Positions 22,132-33,996 of a stretch of DNA of 64,000 bases are shown here, piece by piece (within the stretch, counting starts at the first letter, position 1; the number at the start of each line of letters is the position of its first letter). The notes under the pieces were generated by a model. That model saw nothing but the letters and a program-made list of their open reading frames with translations. It was not told the DNA's origin and did no database searches. The stretch lies in the NCBI GenBank assembly GCA_951799445.1, contig OX637294.1, forward strand, positions 26,685,452 to 26,749,451. Direction: 5' to 3'. The position numbers and the translations under genes are program-made. The DNA comes from Pseudisothecium myosuroides. Its lineage: Eukaryota; Streptophyta; Bryopsida; Hypnales; Lembophyllaceae.

Positions 22132-24580
22132 ATCAATGGCCATTTGGGGTGAATTTAGTACAAATCTAATCTTTTTTTAACAAAATCCTAAAAATAGCAA
22201 CGCATGTATTTGTGCCTTCTGGGCTATGTATATTTTAGAAAATCATTAAGAACTATCAAATATTAAGTTTGATTATTTGAGTTTCAGTCCTGAAACAAGT
22301 ACCAAAGCTTGCAGCATCTCAGAAAGTGGAATTTCATACATGCTAACTTACACAAGGAACATTTTTTAAATTCCTTGCGGGAATTGTATTGAAAATTTTC
22401 TCCAAAGAAACATAAAAGTATAGGAAATTGATGTTCACAAGGAATGTGGCCTTCACAAGGAAATGTGAGATAAGGAATTTTATTAATTTTATTAAGGGGG
22501 AATCTATGCATTTTTCAGTTATCAGAAGATGTCCCCACCTTTGAATCAACTAAATTTCTGAAATTCAATATTCCAGAATGTAGATTTATGCCTCTAAAAT
22601 CTAACTTTAATATAGATTTTAGTGCGCAAAATCAATGCTATTTGTAGATTTTGAAGTCTCAAATCTAACTTATATAAAGATTTTAAATTTTAAACTCATT
22701 GATTTGTATATTTCAAAATTTTTGATCTAGATCCTTTTTAAACTTCAGGAGTTCAAAATATTAGTAATACAAAGATTTCATTTATTTAAGCATTTTTAAA
22801 TTTCATGTATTATAAAATTTCTTAGATTTTTGAAGTATACAAACTCAAAAAATCTAAATTTATGTGACTAGAATTGACAACTTACAACTCTTATGTGTCC
22901 TCCCTCATGGTATTCTTGACAATCTATATGGGATAGTTGCATCTTGTAAAACCTTCCAAATATTAGGTGGAAACAACATTGAAATGTGAGATGTGTGCAA
23001 AGTCTACCACTTTGGATTGCACACGGGGGATTTGGAGAAAATTTATGAAAATCCCTACAAAGAAAACCCACAATTTTCTTCTGTTAGTACAAGAATTCTT
23101 TGAAGATCCCTCCTCAATGACATTAGAACATCGAAAAATGCATAAACTAGTAGGAAAAAACTAGAGGAGCTCCAAACCAGTCACAGGGAATTCCAAAAAA
23201 ATATGTTGTGTTATCTATAATTTGGAATATCAATTGCAGAGCCATTTTGCCTTATAATTAATGCTTGCTGGGTACACAACTTCCATATTACATGGTCCTT
23301 ATTATAATCACTTATAATGCATTTTAGTCCAATCTTAAGAAAACAATTTGTTATACTATAGAAAATTCTTGTAGCCCTTTTAACAAGGAATTCAAAATGT
23401 AATTATATATATGAAATGAATGTTTTTTGAAGACAATAATAGCATTAGAAACCTAATTCTATGAATTTTCTTAATATTTACATATATCATAGGACAAGCT
23501 ACTCAATTTAATTTTAATTGGAGGGAATTTTAAAAACTATATACAGGTATTTCACTTCTTCATATATATTGTGAGCTTTTTCTAATATGTATGCAACCCA
23601 GCCTTTTTTTCATTCTTTTTTTCATCTGGTCTTCACTTAATCTTTTGGACTTTTTAATTTGATATAATTTTTACAAAAAACATCTTCTAAGCCGTTTTAA
23701 TGCCAATGACTCCTATGTATAATACATGAATTGCGTACCTGGATAATACTTGGGGCTCTAAGTAGTAGAATTGTATATTAATCGTCAATAATATGTACAA
23801 CTCAAAGCAACAATGCAATAAAATGGCAGCAATTTCCACTCCAACATATCCAAACAAGTGAAACAATAGAGGACTACAAGAAAACCTTCACAATTATAAT
23901 TAATTAATTAATTCAGCCTTGTGACTTGTACTAAGGATTGAGGTAGCAACACCTACTCTTATGATGTATTTGCAAAACCATCCCATCTACTCCATCTAGA
24001 TTCTTGCCTAAAATACAAAGCCTCTCTATATGAGAGACTAAAGTTGATTTTTAATACACCTATTTTCACCACTTTGAAAACTCATAATTTATTTATACAA
24101 AGTCCAAAAAGTGCATTCTAAGAGAATTTTTAATAATTAAATCCCCTTTCAACTATCAACAAAATCCAACAAAGTTTTTACAGTTCAATGATACTAGTCA
24201 ATCCATACAATTGTTGCAAAAGTCTGCACAACAATACTCTCATTGCTAGAGACACAGAAAACATATGCATCACAAACCACAGGAATGCTCTTTGTGTTTT
24301 AGGTTTTCATTATGAATGTTGAATGAAATAAATAGATGACATTTCTCCAAGATGAAAATGTGACAGATTTTGTCATAGAGGTCTTGAATATGCAATATGC
24401 AATATAATAGATTAAGCATGCTCAAATCCTAATTCTTGTCCTAATTTGGATGCATTTAGAGGTAAGGTAGGAGATCCATATACTATCCATGCTCTAAATG
24501 CATTCACTATCTAGGAAAGACATAATCCTTGACATGTTCCTTGAAATATCTGCTTCTTCCTTGAAATATCTATCATTCAT
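22132..24580. repeat. Second copy of the 3.9-4.6 kb segment, expanded
   Basis: No convincing gene. The order of matching blocks is the same as at 3,870-4,650, with two extra stretches: about 22,348-23,205 and 23,270-23,790. Neither insert shows clear terminal repeats. Short reading frames at 22,284-22,549 and 22,868-23,164 occur on both strands of the inserts and do not resemble known proteins. Confidence 0.5.
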
Positions 24581-24606
24581 GAATTGGGCTCCACCGAAAT
24601 TAGAGT

Positions 24607-24640
24607 AATCGGATCAATTCGACAACTGACCGCCGCCTGT
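24607..24640 (+). promoter_or_regulatory. Conserved upstream block of DUF674 copy 3
   Basis: GGATCAATTCGACAACTGAC followed at once by CGCCGCCTG, about 750 bp upstream of the start codon. This copy drives the only full-length intact gene. The role is inferred from conservation. Confidence 0.35.
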
Positions 24641-25383
24641 ACTAAATACATCTAGTCCATCCGATGAGTTAGCCCGGCGACAGGAGCAACCACATTAAAA
24701 CATCCGTTGTAAAATATCCCCATCATAAGTTATCATACTCATTCATGCCAAACGTAAAACAAAAGTTCCTCCATCTCCAATATATTAACATTGCCATGCC
24801 ATCAGTTAGAAATGGAAGTGGAACCATCCAGAAAATGTGCTAATTTTCGAGTACTGTACACAGATTTCCAGCGAGCCAGCAATCCTTACGAAACTTAGAA
24901 TGAATATTTACCGTCATCTCTACAGTCTACACTCGATAAGAAGGCGAAAATATATGTTCTTCGTGCTTTTCCCAAATGCCAGCTTGAAACCGTAGATCAA
25001 GTACACCTAGATTTTAGAGCGTTGTGCACTTAAATTTCACACTTTAGGCTCTTTGAAGTTACGAAAGTAAGCTAGCATTGCGAAATTGGAACGATTGACG
25101 TCTGTCCTGTGTACGTTAAGAAGGTTTTGGCCATGCCTGCAGTGGAATTCAGTGCTCCGCAGGTGATCGATCAGCATACTGTATTAAGCTAGCTTATCCT
25201 CAAGTGAGCAATTCGTTAAATACCTGCGCGCATTGCTGATTGCTCGTAATTATCTGGGTTGCTTGGAGTTCGCTCGCTCGCTCTGTACATGTACTTATCT
25301 TCAATCTGATCTGATTGACTGTTTCTAGAGGAAGCATTTTACGTTTTAGTTTCAGGCAGTACGTGCACCAAAGCTTGGACATC

Positions 25384-27994
25384 ATGGAGAAGACCTCGAA
25401 GAAGACTGCCTCGGAAACTCTGGAAGAGACCCTGCAGCGCTTGGCTATGCAAGGCGGCCCCATGAACACATTTCCGGTCAGCTTATTCCGCAGCAAGAAA
25501 TCGGGACAAGTGTTGTACTTGGAGGCGGGCAAGAACTTCATTGACACTATTTTCAGCTTCGTACTTCTGCCCGTCGGCACCATCATCCACTTGGTCTCCA
25601 CAGGTGAAGAATTCCTGCTCCCGCCCCTTGCCCATTAAAAAGCTTCGCACTTGCAGCAAGTATATTTTCATTACTTTCATTTGCAATTTCTTTGATGAAA
25701 AGTCATCTCTTCCAGTTGCGCTTCAGCAGAAACGGCTCTGATATTTTTATTTTAGCTAGTTGTGAACTATTATGCTTATGGATGAGCCAGTTCACTCTAC
25801 TAGAATATGGGCGATTTGCAATACTACCGGTATTACAATATTTTTGCAATAGTTGTTCAATAGATCGAAACAAGTCAAAGGAACTTTCAATTGAGAAGAT
25901 TTTTGTTTCAAAACTTTTGTCGTAGTGTTCAAAAACCGCTGCAAAAATATGTGTGTACATAGAAGTAGTTGAAATTTGCCAGAAAGTGAATAGGTAAATA
26001 TTGCAAAACCATTGCAAAAATAGATAGCTGAGAAGTAGTTGAAATTTGCCAAAAAGTGAAAATTGCAAAACATTTGTGTACACGTTGCAAATTAGCATTA
26101 GAAAACATTGCAGATTATCATTACTAGACCACTGCAAAACTATTTCAAATTCACGGGAATCAGAAACATTGCAAAACTGTTGCAAAACAATAAGTAGCAT
26201 TATGCTGTCAAAATACCATTGCATGTTAATGACAGTAAACGATTGCAAAGACCATTGCAAATGGCCCGATCTCTAGTAGTATAAGAAGCGCTTCGATCGT
26301 GCAACGATTAGATGCTTCGGTTGGTCTATTTTAATCGTGGCTTTCTAACCTTGGGCCCTGTCGTGACACAACATATTTCTAGACAGTACCAACATATATT
26401 CCTAGTTAGAATTGAAAAGAAAAGTTTGCAATTGAGGATTGTCAAGATTTGAGCTTCCAAGGGAACTTTGAGACTCGCTAAGAAATAGAAGGTGCAGAGA
26501 GGTATCATGTGTAGGTTTTCTCGAAATTTTCACAAGAGATTGACCCTCGTAGTATTATGTTACTGTATCTGAGTATTTATGGAGAAATCTCCACTTTCTG
26601 ATCGAGAATCGGAGTCCGAGTTATTTATGGTGGATTTAACTTCCTGAAGCTGTTGATGTTAGTCATGGAATGAGGCAATTGAACGATGAATTCAGCAATT
26701 CTGAATGAGTTCGGCAAATATGTAACGAACACAAGTCGATGTATTGCAAGCAATTTTAACGAACACAATGGTTGTGGTACCATCTAACCTGGGTGAACAT
26801 TTTGCACACTGGGGATTTAATATGAGGTCCCCTTGAGTGTGGTTAAATTGATGTTTGTTCAAATACACGGACTCAAAGCCGTCCAGAATGACATGATCAA
26901 ATTTCTGCAGGTGTTCCGCAAGAGCAGCATTATGGTGCAATTTCAAGCATCTACAAGAGCATCGAGAAGCTAGACAGCGAACTGCTTCACGTTGACAGAA
27001 ACTGCATCCTTGCGCAACCCAGACCGGCAGCCAACAACCCATCAGACTTAAGCAAAGCTTCCACATTGACAGGGTTGCTCCACCTCTGCCAGGACGCCGA
27101 TGCAAAGAGGCCCAGTCCGCCGAAGAAGAAGCTCGTCCTACCCGAACAGTTTTACACGTGTAATAAGTGCAATAGCCTTTCCAGTAAAAGAGGAACCCGC
27201 TGTTACACTTGCTGGCCTGGGTTTATGCCTCTTTATTCTTGTTATCCCCTAATGGGTCCGTATCATCTCTCTGCCGAAGAGGTCCAAAGACTGCATGATT
27301 GGGTAGCAGAGCAAGAGCCTGTGGGGGAGTACAACCGCGCCACTAGAGCAGGATTTGTGAAGGAGAATATAACGTTTATGCTTACTGACAAATTGGAGAT
27401 CATGCCGTCCACTACGATTGAAATAATGAGCCTGCTCAAGGAAATGAAGGTCGATTCCTTAGCCGACTTGGAGAGTAAGAAGATCACCGTGACCATCACT
27501 CAGGTAGTATGCAAGGCCTTTACACAGATGTGACATCAGAATTTTTAATTGAAATTATTGAGATATCGCTTTAATAGAGAAGAGATAATTTCCTGCCAAA
27601 TTTGGATTCTGGATTTGAATTTACAGTTTAGATTACTAGCAGTGGTCTCAAGTGTGATATGCATTGTTTCTCGAGTTGCTAGAAACAATGCTAATTGTGC
27701 TAAAATATCAAATTAACCCCGCGGAATTGGTGGAGCTTTTTGCTAACTCTTTAGTCATATTTGTGAGCACTGATAAGACCTGTTGAGCTTGACGGATATG
27801 GATTGGTGGATGCTGCCATAAATGACCAGGTGCTGCACTTACTCGGATCTGCACTGACCTCCAACAGCTGCCTCAACGACGTTTTTGGAACTGGAGAGAC
27901 CAGTCGGATTCCAGGAAAACCTAGCGCCTCGGAAATGCATGATGCTACTGCAATAAAAGTCCAGGGGCTCTTCACTCCTTGTGACGAGCAGTAG
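25384..27994 (+). CDS. DUF674 family protein, type A, copy 3 (intact, 325 aa)
   Basis: The best preserved member. Exons 25,384-25,603, 26,911-27,503 and 27,830-27,994 join in frame (978 bases). Exon 1 (73 codons) has LFRSKKSGQVLYLEAGKNF and VLLPVGTIIHL, the family's N-terminal signature. Exon 2 opens with GAISSIYKSIEKLDSELL, carries CNKC..CYTC (a likely metal-binding pair) and GFVKENITFMLTDKLEIMPS, and ends SLADLESKKITVTITQ. Exon 3 gives VLHLLGSALTSNSCLNDVFG and a further 35 residues. Both introns have GT-AG borders and the same phases as in the other copies. Type A genes have a longer C-terminus than type B. Function is unknown for the family; no signal peptide or membrane segment is seen, so a soluble protein is likely. 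Neighbours are other copies. Confidence 0.88.
25795..26281. mobile_element. CACTA-like element in intron 1 of copy 3
   Basis: Begins CTCTACTAGAATATGGGCG and ends GGCCCGATCTCTAGTAGTA. TCA precedes it and TAA (a changed TCA) follows. It is longer (487 bp) than the other three because a subterminal segment containing GTTGAAATTTGCC is duplicated (about 25,966-26,060). Confidence 0.7.
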
Positions 27995-27999
27995 CTTTT

Positions 28000-29290
28000 C
28001 ATATCCAAAGACATGCAGAGACATTTTGACGTTCGCCATCTGCACCGCTTGTTTGTAGAGGATTTCGGTTAATTAATGCATGATGCACATATAGTCTTAG
28101 GCAGTTTTTGTAAGATTGCTACTTGAATATACATGTGTGTAGTACAGATTTTCGCTGTCTTTGAACAGGACACTATAAATAGAAACTTAAGCACTCGCTC
28201 GGAATGGGCTATGACTGTATTTTGGAAAATCATTGAGAAGTATCAGTAAAGTTTGATGATTTGAGCTTCTAATCACTCGTACCAAAGCCCGCAACATCTC
28301 ACAGACTGGAACTTCATATGTGCTATCTGGGATTCAATATCAACCACAGAGACAGTTTGCAGTATTACTGATTGAGGCTCTTGTTGAGTTATTGCCTGTT
28401 CGTCGACTAAGATGATACACAACCCACAACGTAACAATGCATTTCATGGCAGCAGTTTACACTACACCATATTCCAAACAGCAGACTAGATTACTAGAAA
28501 ACCTTCACAAGTGTACTCAAGAAATTAATTAGGACAGATTGCCAGGGAACCAAGAAATTCTGAATAAAATGAGATACACCACCATCATGAGGCGACTATA
28601 GACTTAGATGGATTGTGAGGCAAAGTAACCAATCTTTTTAGTAACTCATTTACACCGATAATCGTTGTCCATTTAGACAGAATGTGTCTAAGAAAATGGT
28701 TAACTATAGCCGACCTTGGTTGAGTTCATACTCTCGATCGTCTGACAAGCATAATTAAGTTGTAAGCCGCTTATCAAACTCAAAGCTAACGAAGTTCGTT
28801 TGATACTACAAAGCGACAGACTACCGTACATTATTGAGCGTAATTGGGAATTCGTCTCCGAGAAGTCATATCCTACTTCACTTGAGACCTCTAAAAATGA
28901 AGAGCTGTCTGGATCCGACCTCCAAATCACCATGTGTAGGAATATAAAACTTACATTCAGATTACTTCGTCAGTCACGTACTATGACCGCCAAGTCATGA
29001 CTGTTTACAATTTAACCGTTGTGGTAATTGGGAAATTTGTGATGCATTCGCCCCCTGGTCCTCCACGCATTTTTACATTCATGCCATAAAATACGTTGCA
29101 TGGATTCACGCGCAAGTGAACCCGGTAACTGACGTCAGGCAGATCTCGGATCTATGGTGTTCACTCTTGAATTTTGGCGGTTGTTTGCCCACCTTAATTG
29201 AAGGTTACCTTTCCTTCAAAGAAAAAAGAAAGAATAAGTTCGATGCATTCATGAATTCATGAATTGGGCTCCACTGAATTAAGTTAGTAA
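28000..29290. repeat. Spacer between copies 3 and 4, paralogous to 8.05-9.35 kb
   Basis: No gene. Blocks match the spacer between copies 1 and 2 in the same order (ATTTGAGCTTCTAATCAC, then TTCATGGCAGCA, then CATTCAGATTACTTCGT). It lacks the two small elements found at 8,796-9,056 in the other spacer. This supports duplication of the whole A-B pair. Confidence 0.65.
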
Positions 29291-29293
29291 GTG

Positions 29294-29325
29294 GATCAAT
29301 TTGACAACTGACGCCGCCGCCTGGA
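29294..29325 (+). promoter_or_regulatory. Conserved upstream block of DUF674 copy 4
   Basis: GATCAATTTGACAACTGACG then CCGCCGCCTGG, about 850 bp upstream of the start codon, closest to the block of copy 2. The role is inferred. Confidence 0.35.
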
Positions 29326-30163
29326 AGTGCGGGTTAGTACGACCAGCTAATCTAAGCTGGCTTGGCGGCAGCAAGCGAAAACAATAAGCTTATCTTGTAT
29401 GATGCGTTAACATATGAAATGCCCCGATCGATGAATTACGCTACCTCATCACTCATTCATGCCCTGTACTCAATGAAAAGTATCTCCATCTCCAATAAAT
29501 TAACCTGGCCATGCCGTCACTCAGTACGAAACGGAAGATGAACCATCCAGCGTATGCCAACTCATTCCCTTAAATCAATGAACATGCGTCTACATTAGAC
29601 AATAAATTGATTTCTCATTTACGGTACAGAAAGATTCTACAGTAGCGAGCTAAGCTTAGCTGCGGCCAGCAATACTGTATATCCTTACTAAGCTTAACTA
29701 AATTAAAGCTTAGCTTGAATAATTAACCGTCATCCCTATATAATTCCTCAAGGAGGAGAATATTCAAGAAATTCACGCTTTTCTCAAATGCATGCCTGGA
29801 ACCGTAGAGCTACTTACACCTACTCTTTAGAGTTTTTGTGCACTTCAAATTTCACACTCCTGGCGATCTGAAATTACGAAAGTAAGCGAAGTTAGCATTG
29901 CGAAACTCGAACGATTGACATTCTGAGAACCTTGATGAGGTTGTGGTCATGCCGTGGAATTCAAAGTTCAATAGACGTTGATCAACATAAGCTAATTCTC
30001 AATTGAGCAAATCATCAAACGCGAGTGTTACTGATTGCTCATAGTTATCTGAGTAGCTTGCAGCTCTCTCGTTCTTTACATTTACACATTCCTTTCAGAG
30101 TGACCCAGGGGAACCATCTTACATTTCAGCCAGTGCGCTTCTTCATCACAAGCATTTGAGATC

Positions 30164-32096
30164 ATGGAGAAGACCTCGAAGAAGACTGCCTCGGAAACTC
30201 TGGAAGAGACCCTGCAGCGCTTGAAAGTACGCTACTGCACCACATTTCCGCTCAGCTTACTCTGCAGCAAGAAATCGGGACAAGTGTTGTACTTCGAGGC
30301 CGGCAAGGACTTCGTTCGTGGACACGCTTCTCGGCTTCCTGCTTCTGCCCCTTGGCACCGTCATCCGCGTGCTCTCCGCAGGTGGAGAATTCCTAACCCC
30401 GCCCCTTGCTCATTGAAAATCTTCGCTTTTGCAACAAGTATATATATTTTCATTAATTTCATGTGCAATTTCTTTGATGAAAAGTCATCTCTTCAAATTG
30501 CGCTTTAGCAGAAACGGTTCTGATATTTTGATTTTAGCTACAGTAGTTGCAAAACCGTTATGGTTTTGGATGAGCCAATTCACACTACTAGAATATGGGC
30601 CAAATGTTTGCAATAATATTGCCATATTTTTGCAATAGATTTTTAATAGATCAAAACAAGTCGAAGGAACTTTCAATTGAGAAGATTTTTATTGCAAATC
30701 TTTTGTCGTAGGGTTCAAAAACCATTGAAAAAAAATATGTAGTGTAGAAGTAGTTGAAATTTGCCAAAAAGTGAATATTGCAAACCATTGCAATTTAGAA
30801 TTAGAAAAAATTGCAATTTTTCATTACTAAACCATTGGAAAAATATTTCAAGTGTATGGTAATCAGGAACATTACAAAACTGTCGCAAAACAATATGTTG
30901 CAATAAACTGTCAAAATATCATTGCAAATGAATGACAGTAAACCATTGCAAAGACCCGCCATTGCAAATGGCTCTTTCTCTAGTGGTGTCAGAACCGCTT
31001 CGATCGAGCAACGATTAGATTATTCAGTTGGTTTGTCTTAATCGTCACTTTCTAGTCTTGGGCCCTATCGTGACACAGCATATTTCTAGTATCAAGATAT
31101 GTATTCCTTTGTTTCTCAGATCAACCCTGATGAAATGGAATGGGCCGGGGTCGGATCTTGTACGTGGACAGGCATCCAAGTGAAGCCTGCTCTGGGTAAT
31201 ATTTCGAGCATTTTTGAGAGTGTGCAGAACTTCTCTGTTTCTGATCTGCAAGTGGACAAGGAACATCTAATGCGACCAAGACCTGCAGCCATCGGCTGCA
31301 GTTGCCGGTCGAGTGGTCTGCCATTGCAAAGGGCCCTGGAAGATGCAAGCATATTACCGAGGCCCCCTCATAAGCAGGGTCTCGGAGGAGACTTTTATGT
31401 ATGCCGCCTATGCGGTAGTCTCGCTCTATCTCTAGATCTGAGTGGAGGTTACTGTGGGGCCTGCAGTAAGAATCGCTCTACCTTTTCCAGTTTTCCTGCG
31501 ACAGCATATTCTGTTTTTGAGAAAGAAGTAGAACGTGACACCGTTGGCTTCGTAAAGGCAAATACCAGTTTCATTGTCACTGAAAACCTGGAGATCGTGC
31601 CCCTCACGACGAGTAATATTGTGAATGTGCTTAAAAAACTGAATGTTGATTCCTTAGACGACCTGGAGGGCAACGACATCACAGTCAGCATAACTCAGGT
31701 ATTGGATTCTCAAGTTCTTTCTGATGCAGGCTCTGAATGTCTACAATGTTTGCGAGGCTATTTCCTACACCTAATTTATATCAAATCAATCTATCAATGA
31801 ATTTGACTGGAAGGTAAATTGCGGTAATTCTAACAGCAGTGTTACAGCTGAAGGAGTTAGTAGTCTTGGCTTCATCAATTCTTTTATTAAAAAAAAAACT
31901 TATTCAATGAAACTTTAGGAGTTTTTTCGAGGATTGAGCACACAGTTTCCCTTTTTAAAGTGCTGTATTTTTGTCGTACTTTGCTCTAATAGCGAAGTTT
32001 ATGGTATATCCGTGCTCCTCTCAGATCCTCAAGTTGCTCAATTCAGCTCTGACTTGAAACAATTGCCTCACTGAAGTTTTTGGAAAGAGTAAATGA
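30164..32096 (+). pseudogene. DUF674 family gene, type B, copy 4 (two lesions)
   Basis: Exons 30,164-30,381, 31,172-31,698 and 32,025-32,096 by analogy with copy 2. In exon 1 the four bases TTCG are duplicated (30,311-30,318), so reading after GKDFV goes out of frame and the conserved LLLPLGT block is lost. Exon 2 is open and the most complete type B version. It has ISSIFESVQNFSVSDLQ, the Cys pairs CRLC..CGAC, and GFVKANTSFIVTENLEIVPL. In exon 3 a TCA codon of copy 2 is TGA (32,055-32,057), which ends the frame inside NSALT. Two independent lesions make it a pseudogene. Its intron 1 carries the CACTA-like element. Confidence 0.85.
30583..30988. mobile_element. CACTA-like element in intron 1 of copy 4
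   Basis: Begins CACTACTAGAATATGGGCC and ends GCTCTTTCTCTAGTGGTG, flanked by TCA (30,580-30,582 and 30,989-30,991). This is the best preserved set of ends and shows the CACTA start used to interpret the other three. Confidence 0.8.
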
Positions 32097-32764
32097 AGCT
32101 CTCTAAGATAGTGTGCAAAGTCAGTGGCATCCGTCGCCGTCTATATATCGCGAAGTTGATGATGCTGAAGCTTCGAAGAGATGATCTCCTTTGACTGTAC
32201 AGTATTGAAAATTTCGGACATGATAACGATCGAGAAGCATAGTAACTAAGTGGTATATCCCATTTTGCAAAAAATTGGAATGAATTTAGTGTGAATATAG
32301 GTAGGGTTTTTTCATCGACTTTTTCAGTAAGGATGTACTGTACACAGCCTCTCATGTTTTGGCTCCAGGCGAGCTATTTTGAACAAACTGTATAATAGGT
32401 ATAATATTATCAGTATTTCATAATTGTTTCCATCTTTGTGCAGAATGGTATCCACAATGCACAGGGCAAACTATTTAAACCTGTGATCGATGCATGGTGT
32501 GTACATTTTCTACGATAATTCCCTCTTCCATGAAAGAAGAATAATTAGTCACTTTCCAACCCATCACAAAGACTTGCCCAAGACCAATTTTTTTGCAGCA
32601 ATCTCAGAACACTGTGCACCGATACTCCTTGTCCAAGTGGCCAGAATACAAAGAAAGCCAATGCATAACGAAACCTGGGCGGCGGTTTTCCTGGTGCTGG
32701 TTATATATATACGCACTGACTCTTAAATTGAAGGTTACTCCTCTTTCCAAGCAAGATGAATAAG

Positions 32765-33275
32765 GTGTGTATGCCCAAAATGACCCCTCGCCCAATTCGG
32801 ACCCAACTCTTGGGCCCAATTGCACCCTCTTTGTATTCTACAATGTACTTGAAACTATTGAGTGAATCGAATTTGTACAGCTAGGGAGTCGAATTGGAGT
32901 TGAAAGGGGTGGAATTGGCATGGGTTAAAAGGTCACCATTTTATAACATCAAGGAACACCCCTATGCAATCTAGACATATGAGCAAGGTTCCTTCATTAT
33001 TCCACCATTTGAAGGGACGCTTCAATTTGAATTACCATTACAACCATGTAGGGAGTCCAAAAAACCACAATAGAATCCAAAAGGACAAGAATAGTCCTCC
33101 TAGGGACAACAATGAGAAGCTATATGTTTTTGCTTTGACCAACTATCATGTGTGTTTTTTTACTGAAAAATGAGTTTGCCAAAATGCCAAAATAAGTGTG
33201 AAAAGTCTTGAATTTGCTGTTCTATTGCAACAAAAAAACAGATCAGTCTAGTGACCAAAGGGTCTACATACCTTA
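32765..33275. repeat. Unbroken copy of the block at 110-2,660
   Basis: No gene. It lies between copies 4 and 5 of the DUF674 cluster and aligns in order with the interrupted copy at the left edge of the window. It gives the pre-insertion sequence for the 728-bp element at 1,819. It suggests that a DUF674 unit or its flank once lay to the left of copy 1 as well. Confidence 0.7.
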
Positions 33276-33312
33276 CATGCATTCATGAATTGGGCTCCAC
33301 CGAATTAGTCAC

Positions 33313-33342
33313 TGGATCAATTGGACAACTGTCCGCCGCCTG
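33313..33342 (+). promoter_or_regulatory. Conserved upstream block of DUF674 copy 5
   Basis: GGATCAATTGGACAACTGTC then CGCCGCCTG, about 665 bp upstream of the start codon. The role is inferred. Confidence 0.35.
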
Positions 33343-33996
33343 TAAATACGTCTAGTACATCTGATGAGTTGGCCTGGCGGCAGCAGCAAAAACAGTAATT
33401 GATCCGCTGTGACATACCTTACCCCGATCGACAAAATAACGCACACATTCATGCTCAATGAAAAGCTTCGCCAAGGTCTCCAATAAATTACCATTGCCAT
33501 GCCGTCATCAATTAAGAAATGGAAGAACCATCCAGCATTTATCCAAATTCATTCCCTTAATTAACTGATTTTATATTGGCTCTCTAATGCAGAAAATTTT
33601 TGGACCCACACCTAGTTTTTTGAGCTTTGTGCACTTAAATGGCACACTTTTGGCGCTCTGAAGCTACGAAGGTACGCTACCAATGCGAAGCTGGAACGAT
33701 ATATTGACGTTCTGCCCTTAATTACCTTGATAAGGTTGCGGCCATGCCGTGGAACCCAATTAGTGTTCACTAGCTGACATCGAGCAACATAAGCCTTATT
33801 CTCAACTTAGCAAGTTGTCAAACACGAGTGTTTCTGATTGCTCATAGTTATCTAGGTAGCTTGGAGCTAGCTCGCCCTTTCTGTTCACGCATACCATCCG
33901 AACTGAGTGACGTTTGTTATCGAAGTTGCAAGCCAGAGAAAGCATTTAATTTTACATTTCAGATAGAGCGTTTTTACATCACAAGCATTTGAGATC

